Assembly (NCBI GenBank): GCA_019359075.1
Contig: JAHHIB010000092.1
Span: forward strand, 1-34,476
Source: Kalymmatonema hyalinum WJT4-NPBG1
Lineage (GTDB): Bacteria > Cyanobacteriota > Cyanobacteriia > Cyanobacteriales > Nostocaceae
DNA length: 34,476 nt
Direction of reading: 5' to 3'
The position numbers were made by a program, and so were the translations under genes. Shown here piece by piece: positions 24,830 to 33,300 of this stretch. The notes under the pieces are model-generated. The model ran no database searches and was not told the origin of the DNA. It saw nothing but the letters and a program-made list of their open reading frames with translations. Positions within the stretch are counted from its first letter, which is position 1; each line of letters begins with the position of its first letter.

Positions 24830-24934
24830 TTTGAAAACACGCCCTAGCAGTACCATCAGCATCTCTACAAACCGAGGCGGGTTGTATTGGCTGGATAAAA
24901 CAAAACTGTTGAACCAAAAGTGCCAAAATCTCAT

Positions 24935-25021
24935 AATTAACTGCTAAGTGCTGAAAAATAAAGAAGAAAGAAGATAAAAGAATTTCTTTTCTCTTCATTC
25001 TTCATTTTTTATTCTTAACTT
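24935..25021. repeat. AT-rich repeat spacer after chlI
   Basis: GAAGAAAGAAGATAAAAG-type purine stretch and TTCATTCTTCATTTTTTATTC-type heptamer repeats. Short tandem-repeat material runs into the last codons of chlI (GGAGTTAG supplies its end). Confidence 0.55.
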
Positions 25022-26137
25022 CTAACTCCTAACCTTTTGTCCTGTACCATTTTTTTGTGTTGTCTCTTCTGGTAGTTCTACACCAAAGACGCGGCTAAAA
25101 ACTTTTTCTACTTTATATCCAGAATCAATTGACTCTAAGGGGTCTTTGCGCAATCTGTGACGCAGACATAAAGTAATCACACGGCGGATGTCATCAAGCG
25201 TGACTTCGGTACGCCCTTCAAATGCAGTTAAGGCTTTGGCGGCGCGGTTACTTACAATGTCTCCCCGCAAGCCATCCACATCAAGTTCAGAGCAAACTTC
25301 GGAAATTTTGACTCGCAGGTCGTAATCAATTGTCACAGAAGGTAACAACTTTTGAGCGTTGACAATTTTCTGTTGCAGTGCTTCCTGCTCTTGTTTGTAG
25401 CTTTCCAGAAATGTTGGCGGATTTTGGTCGAATTCTGACCTTTGCTCAACGATTTGCACGCGCAAAGCTGGTTCCTTAACTGTACGGATTTCCGCGTGCA
25501 TTCCAAATCTATCTAATAGTTGGGGGCGCAGTTCTCCTTCTTCTGGGTTACCAGAACCCACGAGAACAAAACGCGCTGGGTGACGGATAGAAATACCTTC
25601 CCTTTCTACCGTGTTCCAACCACTTGCGGCGGAGTCGAGAAGCACGTCTACTAAGTGGTCATCTAGTAAGTTAACTTCATCCACATAGAGGATACCCCGG
25701 TTGGCTTTTGCCAGTAGTCCCGGTTCAAAGGCTTTGACACCTTCTGATAAAGCTTTTTCAATGTCAATTGTGCCGCAAACTCGGTCTTCTGTCGCTCCCA
25801 GTGGCAAATCTACCATTTGGACTTTTTTCTGAACTACGGGAATATCCGCCCCTTGCTCTAGCTGTTGGCGGGCTTCATCGCTCATCAAGTCGGGATCGCT
25901 GGGATCGCTGTTGAAGGCGTCATTGGCAACGACGGGGATTTCTGGGAGCAAATCAGCCAGTGCCCGGATAGTTGTGGATTTTCCGGTACCGCGATCGCCC
26001 ATAATCATCACACCGCCAATTTTGGGATCAATCACGTTTAATAGTAGAGCCAGTTTCATTTCTTCCTGACCCACAATTGCTGTAAATGGAAATACCACGC
26101 GACGCGCACTTGCGGTAGCTTGAGCAGTTGGACTCAC
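25022..26137 (-). CDS. chlI: Magnesium chelatase ATPase subunit I
   Basis: 371 residues from the GTG at 26137, which has an AAGG ribosome site and gives the expected N-terminus ([27 protein letters not shown]); the frame stays open upstream to 26392, but that part is repeat-containing spacer. ChlI is the AAA+ motor that, with ChlD and ChlH, inserts Mg into protoporphyrin IX, the first step of chlorophyll synthesis. Walker A is GDRGTGKST at residues 47-55; Walker B is [12 protein letters not shown]; the sensor-1 region is [20 protein letters not shown] with the arginine finger. The length matches cyanobacterial ChlI (about 370). Monocistronic here. Confidence 0.97.
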   Translation of the reverse strand: MSPTAQATASARRVVFPFTAIVGQEEMKLALLLNVIDPKIGGVMIMGDRGTGKSTTIRALADLLPEIPVVANDAFNSDPSDPDLMSDEARQQLEQGADIPVVQKKVQMVDLPLGATEDRVCGTIDIEKALSEGVKAFEPGLLAKANRGILYVDEVNLLDDHLVDVLLDSAASGWNTVEREGISIRHPARFVLVGSGNPEEGELRPQLLDRFGMHAEIRTVKEPALRVQIVEQRSEFDQNPPTFLESYKQEQEALQQKIVNAQKLLPSVTIDYDLRVKISEVCSELDVDGLRGDIVSNRAAKALTAFEGRTEVTLDDIRRVITLCLRHRLRKDPLESIDSGYKVEKVFSRVFGVELPEETTQKNGTGQKVRS

Positions 26138-26522
26138 GCTTATTACCTTATCTATATTTTTCTTATTACCGTCTTTATTGTGCCATAGGTGGGGTTCTGG
26201 GGGAGATGGGGAGATGGGGAGGTGGGGAGAACTTCCCTGCGTCCTCGTGTCAGCCAATACGAGTGACAGCAACTTAGTATCATTATGTCGGCAGGACAGA
26301 ACCTTCGACCAATACGTAAAGTTTTGTAAATATTTTTTATTTGTAGCATAAAAGTCTGGAGATTGAACTGATATATAAATAGGGGCTGACAACTTTCATA
26401 CAGTAAAGTGTCTTTGTCCCTATGGTGGGTAAACTTCTGACCATTTGGTTAGTGTTGATTTTCATCAGCAATTACCCAGAGTGAGCTTAACTCCTGTTGC
26501 TTTGTAAGAGAAAATTTCTGAT
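26138..26522. other. Divergent spacer between chlI and the exported-protein gene
   Basis: No gene seen. A GGGGAGATGGGGAGATGGGG-type purine tandem repeat lies at about 26198-26229. Its translation ([14 protein letters not shown]) in an extension of the chlI frame is an artefact. Promoters for both genes should lie here but no clear boxes were found. Confidence 0.5.
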
Positions 26523-27101
26523 ATGACTCAAATCTGGAAAAGTTGGAACTGGAAATCATGGCTATTGGGCTTGCTGGTGGCTGCTGGAGTCATCGCTACC
26601 TCTGGATATCACACTTTGGCTGAGAACAGTATATCCGTGCAATCTTTGACAAATTCAGGTTCTACAGTTCAATCCGCTAGTCTCTTAATCGATACACGAG
26701 ATATGGAAAGACGAGAAATTGGACCACCATCTTATAAGTTAAACTTTACAAGTTTAATCCCACAATCTACTGCCAACAATCCTTCGCCAGACAAAGTATA
26801 TTTACAGATAAAAGGAAAAATAGCTACACCTGAGTCCACCATGAACCCTGGTGTGAAAACTGGAGATACCGTTCAACTTGATGCGGGATGTGTTTTTGAT
26901 AACGCAGTCACTCTTGAAATTAATCGCTTAACAAACGATGGAAAGAACGAAAAAATTCCAAAGAATGTGAATGTGAATAGCGTGAATAACTGTAATTCAT
27001 CTCCGTTGTCACTTGAATTCATAAGCAAGAATACGTTGGCACACTACATACTGAACTACAGTTGTTCTAAAGTTTCCAATTTGGAAACTTTAGCTGAGTG
27101 A
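26523..27101 (+). CDS. Exported protein of unknown function, 192 aa
   Basis: An N-terminal signal peptide is clear: WKSWNWKSW, then hydrophobic LLGLLVAAGVIAT with a cleavage-type site near HTLAEN (about residue 33). The mature part is Ser/Asn-rich with strand-like stretches (PSYKLNFTSLIP, DKVYLQIKGKI, GDTVQLDAGCVFDNAVTLEINRL) and three cysteines. No family recognised. It ends 4 bases before the haemagglutinin gene, so the two are probably co-transcribed; the protein could be a secreted or surface partner. Function unknown. Confidence 0.72.
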   Translation: MTQIWKSWNWKSWLLGLLVAAGVIATSGYHTLAENSISVQSLTNSGSTVQSASLLIDTRDMERREIGPPSYKLNFTSLIPQSTANNPSPDKVYLQIKGKIATPESTMNPGVKTGDTVQLDAGCVFDNAVTLEINRLTNDGKNEKIPKNVNVNSVNNCNSSPLSLEFISKNTLAHYILNYSCSKVSNLETLAE

Positions 27102-27105
27102 GACA

Positions 27106-29871
27106 ATGGACATTATGAGAAAGTACATTCTCCGCCTTTGGATAATTAGCGGAATTAGTATCTACTCTCTAACCACCATAGGCTCTACTCAGGCTCAAGA
27201 AACTCAAATCGTCCCGGATGGAACCCTGCCCACTAATTCCGTCGTCACACCCCAAAGCAACATCCAAACTATTACTGAGGGAACAGTAGCAGGTTCCAAT
27301 CTTTTCCATAGCTTTGGGCAATTCAACATCAAAGCTGGAGATAAAGCGGATTTTGTTAGTCCTAGCTCAAATATCGAGAATATTTTAGTTCGAGTGACGG
27401 GTGGTAGTCGCTCGGAAATTATGGGTACTCTCGCTACCTCTGGACTTTCCAATCCCAATTTGTTTCTGATTAATCCCAGTGGGATAGTATTTGGACCGAA
27501 TGCCAGTTTGAACGTTAGTGGTTCATTTGTGGCGACTACAGCCAATGCGCTCCAATTTGGCAATCAAGGCTTTTTCAATGCTTCTGTGCCAAATAATCCC
27601 GCATTACTGACGGTTAAGCCTTCTGCCTTTCTATTGAATCAAATTGCGGCTAAAGGTTCCATCACCAATGAATCTAGAACAGGTCTGGAAGTTCTTACTG
27701 GTAAAAGTTTGTTGTTAGTGGGCGGTAATGTCAGCTTGGATGGTGGAATCTTACAGACTAGTGGTGGTCGAGTCGAGTTGGCAGGATTGGCAGGACAGGG
27801 AACAGTAGAGCTAAATTTTGACAGCGATAATCTAAGTTTGAATTTTCCTGAAGATGTAGCCCTAGCAGATGTCTCACTCACCAAAGCAGAAATATCTGCT
27901 CTGGACGGCGGTAGTATTGCTATCACTGCAAAGAATTTAGGTCTGCAAGGAAGTTCGCTAACCGCTGGAATACAGTCAGTTGGTATTCAGGGGGGAGATA
28001 TCATGCTGAATGCCAAAGAAAAAATGACAATTGCGAATAGCCAGATTTCCAATGATCTGGGGGGTAGTTTCTTTTCTCAACCCGTCGGCAATACTGGCGG
28101 CATCCTTATCAAGGCTGGGTCACTGTCTTTAAACCGTGCCACCCTTAATGCTGACACCAATGGAAAAGGAAACACCACAGGAATATTTGTGCAGGCTAAT
28201 AGTTCTGTCGATATTCTAGATGAAAGTTTACTCTCCAGTAGTGTAAACAGTACAGCGGCTGTGGGCAATACTGGCGGTATCCATATCAAGGCTGGGTCCG
28301 TTAATCTAATAAATGGCTCTACCCTCAATGCTAACAGCTTTGGACAGGGGGAGACTACAGGGGTATTTGTGCAAGCTAATGGTTCTGTCTTAGTCAACAA
28401 TAGTACCATCTCTACCGAAGCAGGAGAAACAGGCACTGGTAATGGTGGTAACATCAACATCCAAGCAGGAAAAATTTCCTTAACTGATAACGCTGTACTA
28501 AACAGCATTACCTATAGGGAAGGGCTTGCTGGTGACGTGATTATTGATGCTGGAAATAGTATCTCTGTTGACAAGAGCCGAATTTCCAGTCAGACTTTTG
28601 GACCTGGCAATGCGGGCATTATCAATATCAAGACTGGAGAGCTATCCTTAACCAAGGGTGGTGTTGTATTATCCTCAACTTCTGGGCGAGGAATGGCGGG
28701 CAATATTCAAATCAATGCTTCTGACATCATTATTTCTGGAGTTGACCCAGAAGGATTCTCAAGTGGGTTGTTTACTAGCAGTGAGAAACAAGGCAGTGGT
28801 CTAGGCGGTGAGATCAGTGTCACTACTGCTAGGTTGCGTGTATCAGATGGAGGGGTTGTGAGTGCCAGAACTAGGAGCGCTAGTAATGGAGGCAATATCA
28901 CCGTTAACACCAACACCCTTGAGCTTAGCAGTGGCGGACAACTCCTTACCAGTGCCTTCAGCAGTGGGAATGCAGGTAACATCACTGTCAATGCCACTAA
29001 CAGGGTTAGTATTTCTGGCAGCGATCCTACCTTTGCGGCTCGACTTAAACAATTTGGTGAGGCGACAGTTGACAATGACGGTCCTAACAGCGGCTTGTTT
29101 GCTCGTGTTCGAGGTAACGCAACTGCTAATGCTGGCAACATAGAAGTTAACGCTCGCTCCATCCGTCTTGACAACCAAGCAACCATCACAACTGGGACTA
29201 CATCGGGTGAAGGTGGAGATATCACTCTCAAGGCTAGAGACATCGTACTGCGTAACAACAGCAACATAACTGCGACCGCAGGTACTGACAACGCTGGTGG
29301 GAATGGCGGCAATATTAAGATCGACACTGACGTATTAGTGTCTGCAAAGAATAGCGACATCACTGCCAATGCTTTCGAGGGGAAGGGCGGAAATATCCGC
29401 ATCAATACTCAAGGACTCTTTCTTTCGCCTGATAGTGACATCACCGCCAGTTCTGAACGTGGGATAGCTGGTGTCGTAGAAATCAACACGCCTGATATTG
29501 ACCCCACCAGTGGGTTAGTCAATTTACCAGAAGCCCCGCCACATGATACTCGGGTGGCACAGGGTTGTCAACCGGGTGGAAGTCAACAGAAGAACCAATT
29601 TATTATCACTGGGCGTGGCGGGTTACCGCCTAGTCCTTTTGAAATGTTGACACCTGACGCTGTACAAGTAGATTTGGTGACACTCAAACCTGAGGGTGAA
29701 AACCGAAAGAATGCAAATGTTACCAGCACAACTACTGCCACACCAGAACCCATCGTTGAAGCTACTGGGTGGGTGGTAAACGCTAAAGGCGAGGTAGTCC
29801 TCATTGCTTATGCGCCCACTTTTACGCCTCATAGTTCTTGGCAGACGTCTCCTAAGTGCGATGCAAAATAG
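27106..29871 (+). CDS. Two-partner-secretion haemagglutinin-like exoprotein (TpsA)
   Basis: 921 residues. Signal peptide at about 1-31 (ending STQAQ). The N-terminal TPS secretion domain (about 32-270) carries the signature NPNLFLINPSGIVFGPNASL at 116-135, needed for export through a TpsB outer-membrane pore. The rest is a right-handed beta-helix of irregular Gly/Asn/Ser/Ile repeats (GNTGGIHIKAGSVNLINGS types). The C-terminal cap is of a cyanobacterial type (RVAQGCQPGG...QFIITGRGGLPPSPFEMLTPD), followed by VEATGWVVNAKGEVVLIA. It would be secreted or held at the cell surface, for adhesion or contact. No TpsB transporter gene lies in the window, so it must be elsewhere. A second ATG at 27115 is an alternative start. 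Confidence 0.9.
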   Translation: MDIMRKYILRLWIISGISIYSLTTIGSTQAQETQIVPDGTLPTNSVVTPQSNIQTITEGTVAGSNLFHSFGQFNIKAGDKADFVSPSSNIENILVRVTGGSRSEIMGTLATSGLSNPNLFLINPSGIVFGPNASLNVSGSFVATTANALQFGNQGFFNASVPNNPALLTVKPSAFLLNQIAAKGSITNESRTGLEVLTGKSLLLVGGNVSLDGGILQTSGGRVELAGLAGQGTVELNFDSDNLSLNFPEDVALADVSLTKAEISALDGGSIAITAKNLGLQGSSLTAGIQSVGIQGGDIMLNAKEKMTIANSQISNDLGGSFFSQPVGNTGGILIKAGSLSLNRATLNADTNGKGNTTGIFVQANSSVDILDESLLSSSVNSTAAVGNTGGIHIKAGSVNLINGSTLNANSFGQGETTGVFVQANGSVLVNNSTISTEAGETGTGNGGNINIQAGKISLTDNAVLNSITYREGLAGDVIIDAGNSISVDKSRISSQTFGPGNAGIINIKTGELSLTKGGVVLSSTSGRGMAGNIQINASDIIISGVDPEGFSSGLFTSSEKQGSGLGGEISVTTARLRVSDGGVVSARTRSASNGGNITVNTNTLELSSGGQLLTSAFSSGNAGNITVNATNRVSISGSDPTFAARLKQFGEATVDNDGPNSGLFARVRGNATANAGNIEVNARSIRLDNQATITTGTTSGEGGDITLKARDIVLRNNSNITATAGTDNAGGNGGNIKIDTDVLVSAKNSDITANAFEGKGGNIRINTQGLFLSPDSDITASSERGIAGVVEINTPDIDPTSGLVNLPEAPPHDTRVAQGCQPGGSQQKNQFIITGRGGLPPSPFEMLTPDAVQVDLVTLKPEGENRKNANVTSTTTATPEPIVEATGWVVNAKGEVVLIAYAPTFTPHSSWQTSPKCDAK

Positions 29872-29948
29872 ATGAGGGACATGAGGGAGATGAGGGGGAC
29901 AAGAGTTGCGGGCGATCGCTGTAGATCCAGATGTCATTTAAGGGGTTC

Positions 29949-29982
29949 GTAGTAAGCGCTTTAGCGCTAAAGCACTTACTAC
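29949..29982. repeat. Palindromic repeat GTAGTAAGCGCTTTAG type
   Basis: A 34-base palindrome (GTAGTAAG-C-GCTTTAGCG with one mismatch in the complementary arm, ending CTTACTAC) in the spacer between the haemagglutinin and NTPase genes. It is a dispersed element known in cyanobacterial intergenic DNA. Confidence 0.75.
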
Positions 29983-30102
29983 AAATCACTAATAAATAAC
30001 TTCAGATATTAACATCACCGAAACATCAAGCCTCAAAGCTGTAATTACTTATATCCTTGGAAGCAAGGATATGAAAAATGAATAATGTAGATTACAAGCT
30101 TT

Positions 30103-30267
30103 ATGGCAGTAGATTTACGAAAATTTTTTGAAGCAACAGACCCCAGCCGGACTCTAGTTGTTAACAACGCGCAGGATAAGAAGTATTATATTGACTTTTC
30201 CTCGGTGCGAGGTGGGGATATTATCGGCAATCTGATAATGCTCCGCAGCTTTATATCAATATATTAA
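30103..30267 (+). pseudogene. N-terminal fragment of an AAA/STAND-type NTPase protein
   Basis: 54 residues: MAVDLRKFFEATDPSRTLVV, then NNAQDKKYYIDFSSVRGGDI. This is the characteristic start of large cyanobacterial AAA/NTPase proteins, in which an ATPase with a Walker A loop follows shortly after. Here the frame hits a stop at 30265-30267 after I-I-G-N-L. From about 30234 a different frame continues as DNAPQLYINILINLRSLYLK into the long downstream protein. Either a deletion removed the first ATPase and shifted the frame, or the start is lost. The fragment is at the position expected for the true N-terminus. Confidence 0.7.
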
Positions 30268-30359
30268 TAAATTTACGAAGCTTATATTTAAAACAAAAGG
30301 AATATCTAGAAGCTTTTAAAATTAAGCAAGAAAGGCTTTCGATAGAACAACAATTTGGC

Positions 30360-33300
30360 TTGCGGGCGTTTATTGGCGCGGGTAGGTTACAAGCAACACG
30401 ACAAGCAAATTTATCCCCACTTGTAGAGACGAGAGGTGGCGCGTCTCTACAGGAAGTCGCCCCAGAAATTAGCGCCTCTGCTCGTTTGCGGGATGTAGAA
30501 CGTTTGATTGAACGCATCGGTCGTCCTGATTATAAATTGATAGTCATTCATGGACATTCAGGAGTTGGCAAAAGTTCGCTGGTGAATGCCGGACTTGTGC
30601 CAGCTTTGAAAAACAAAGCGATCGGCATTCAAGATAATTTAGTTGTCGTAGTGCGAGTTTACACTAATTGGCTGGATGAGTTGGGACGGCAGATAGTAGA
30701 AGCGTTGAGAGAAATGGGGAGATGGGTTGATGACACACAAACTTCAGCTTCAGATACTCACGCGCCAGCTTCAAATACTCAAGTGCCAATCTCAGATACT
30801 CAAGCGCCAGTCTCGGATACTCAACGACGAGTATCAAACACTCAACGGCGAGTATCAAACACTCAACGACGAGTATCAAACACTCAACGGCGAGTATCAA
30901 ACACTCAACGGCGAGTATCAAACACTCAACGACGAGTATCAAACACTCAACGACGAGTATCAAACACTCAACGACGAGTATCAAACACTCAAACGCCTTA
31001 CTCCCCAACTGCGCTTTTAGAACAATTGCGACAGTGTGAAACACAGAATCTGCGCCCAGTACTCATTTTTGACCAATTTGAAGAATTTTTCTTTGTTGAC
31101 ATCGCGCCACAGCAAAGGCGGCAATTTTTTGAATTTGTGGGCGAGTGTCTCAACATCCTCTCGGTGAAGGTGATTTTGTCGCTGCGGGTGGATTACCTGC
31201 ATTATTTGCTGGAGTGCAATGACTTGCCCAGCATGAAGATTATTAGCAATGATATTCTCAGCAATCATGTGCTTTACAAGTTGGGGAATTTTTCACCGAC
31301 TGATGCTAAGTCAATTATTCAGCAATTAACTGAGCGTGCTAATTTTCATTTAGAACCCGCTTTAGTTGGGGAACTCGTGCAGGATTTAGCGCGGGAACTG
31401 GGGGAAGTGCGCCCCATTGAGTTGCAGGTGGTGGGGGCGCAACTGCAAACGGAAGATATCACAACTTTGGCAAAATATCGGGAGTGTGGCACAAAGGAAG
31501 AACTCGTAAAACGCTACCTAAATGCAGTTGTTGAGGACTGCGGCGAAGAAAATCAGCAAACGGCGGAATTTGTGCTGTATTTGCTGACGGATGAAAAGGG
31601 GACTCGCCCACTGAAGACTCGTGCTGAACTGGAACGGGATTTGCAGGCGTTAGCAGCAGATGTGATGAGAGAAGCCAGCAAGTTAGATTTGATTTTAGAG
31701 ATTTTTGTCGAATCTGGTTTAGTGGTTTTGCTGCGGGAAAACCCCGCAAACCGCTATCAACTGGTGCATGACTATTTAGCTGAGTTTATTCGCCAGCAAC
31801 AAGAACCGAAGTTAAGCCAAGTGATGGCGGAACTGGAAAGGGAGAGGAAGCAAAGAAAGCTTGGCGAACAGAAGCTGAATCGTTTTCTGAGAGTAGCACT
31901 GGCAGGTTCAGTTGCAGCAGGATTGGTGTTAGCTGTGCTAGCAGGTACCGCGTGGGATGCAGCACAGCGGGCAGAGGAGCAAAAAAAACAGGCAGACACT
32001 CAAAGAAAGCAAGCTCAAATCAGCGAAATCAAAGCACTAACGAATTCTTCAGAAGCATTTTCTAACTCTGAGCAGACTTTGGATGCCCTAATAGATGGTA
32101 TCAAAGCAGGAGGAACACTGAGAAAGACAGACTGGGCAAAGGCAGATACCCGGATGCGGACTGTAGCAACCTTGCAGCAAGCAGTGTACAAACAGCCAAA
32201 AGAAAATAAAGTTATTGAGGTTAACACTTTAGAAGGGCATAGCAGTTATGTCTCGAGCGTAGTTTTCAGTCCCGATGGCAAGACGATTGCTTCTAGCAGT
32301 TGGGACAACACCGTCAAACTGTGGGATGTAGCAACTGGCAAACCACTCAATACTCTCAAGGGGCATAGCAGTTATGTCACAAGCGTAGTTTTCAGTCCTG
32401 ATGGCAAGACGATTGCTTCTGGCAGTTTGGACAAGTCCATTAAACTGTGGGATGTAGCAACTGGCAAATCACTCCAAACCCTCACTGGGCATCGCGATTC
32501 TGTCTGGAGAGTAGTTTTCAGTCCCAATGGCAAGACTGTTGCTTCTAACACTTGGGACAACAGCATCAAACTGTGGGATGTGGCAACTGGCAAATTACTC
32601 CAAAACCTCTCTGGGCATCGCGATTCTGCCTGGAGCTTCTTCGTTTTCAGTCCTGATGGCAAGACGATTGCTTCTGGTAGTAGAGACAACAGCATCAAAC
32701 TGTGGGATGTGGCAACTGGCAAACCACTCCAAACCCTTTCTGGACATCGCAGTTCTGTCACAAGCCTGGTTTTCAGTCCTGATGGCAAGACGATTGCTTC
32801 TGGTAGTAGAGACAACAGCATCAAACTGTGGGATGTGGCAACTGGCAAATCACTCCAAACCCTCACTGGGCATCGCAGTTCTGTCACAAGCGTGGTTTTC
32901 AGTCCTGATGGCAAGACGATTGCTTCTGACAGTTTGGACAACTCCATTAAACTGTGGGATGTGGCAACTGGCAAACCACTCCAAACCCTCTCTGGGCATC
33001 GCAGTTCTGGCACAAGCGTCGTTTTCAGTCCCGATGGCAAGACGATTGCTTCTGGTAGTAGAGACAACAGCATCAAACTGTGGGATGTGGCAACTGGCAA
33101 ACCACTCCAAACCCTCTCTGGGCATCGCAGTTCTGTCACAAGCGTGGTTTTCAGTCCTGATGGCAAGACGATTGCTTCTGGCAGTTGGGACAACAGCATC
33201 AAACTGTGGGATATGGCAACTGGCAAATCACTCCAAACCCCCACTGGGCATGGCAGTTCTGTCACAAGCGTAGTTTTCAGTCCTGATGGCAAGACGATTG

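Larger units (their letters stand above)
23965..24847 (+). mobile_element. IS5-family insertion sequence (IS427-like)
   Basis: The element spans 23969-24843 (875 bases), flanked by CTAG on both sides (23965-23968 and 24844-24847) as a 4-base target duplication. The terminal inverted repeats are 16 perfect bases, GGCGTGTTTTCAAACT (23969-23984) and its complement (24828-24843). The two overlapping transposase frames, DDE residues and CTAG target fit the IS5 family, IS427-like. The right repeat overlaps the orfB stop codon. All parts look intact, so it may be active. Confidence 0.92.
23759..24934 (-). pseudogene. Small membrane protein gene split by the IS element
   Basis: The minus strand can be read from ATG at 24934 for 29 codons (MRFWHFWFNSFVL...FVEMLMVL) up to 24848. 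If the inserted element and one CTAG copy are removed, the frame continues at 23968 as L-A-I-A-M-L-I-V-W-N-F and ends at 23759. The rejoined protein has 98 residues with about three hydrophobic segments (around 25-50, 48-62 and 75-96) and no known domain. An in-frame TAG precedes the ATG. The reading frame is preserved exactly across the insertion, showing that the element disrupted a once-intact gene. A 65-residue frame remains at 23759-23956 with an internal ATG, but it lacks the original start region. Family unknown. Confidence 0.85.

Noticed and set aside
26138-26392. 85-codon N-terminal extension of chlI
   Set aside because: It includes intergenic tandem-repeat DNA ([13 protein letters not shown]); the GTG at 26137 has a ribosome site and matches the usual ChlI N-terminus.
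28707-29405. Minus-strand open frame of 232 codons inside the haemagglutinin gene
   Set aside because: Low-complexity antisense of a beta-helix coding region; no ribosome site or family.
30741-30992. CRISPR array at the 21-bp repeats
   Set aside because: The units are contiguous without spacers and encode in-frame heptads; no cas genes are present.
30664-31044. Alternative frames on both strands over the 21-bp repeat
   Set aside because: The unit length is a multiple of three and free of stops in all frames, so these frames are unavoidable by-products of the minisatellite.
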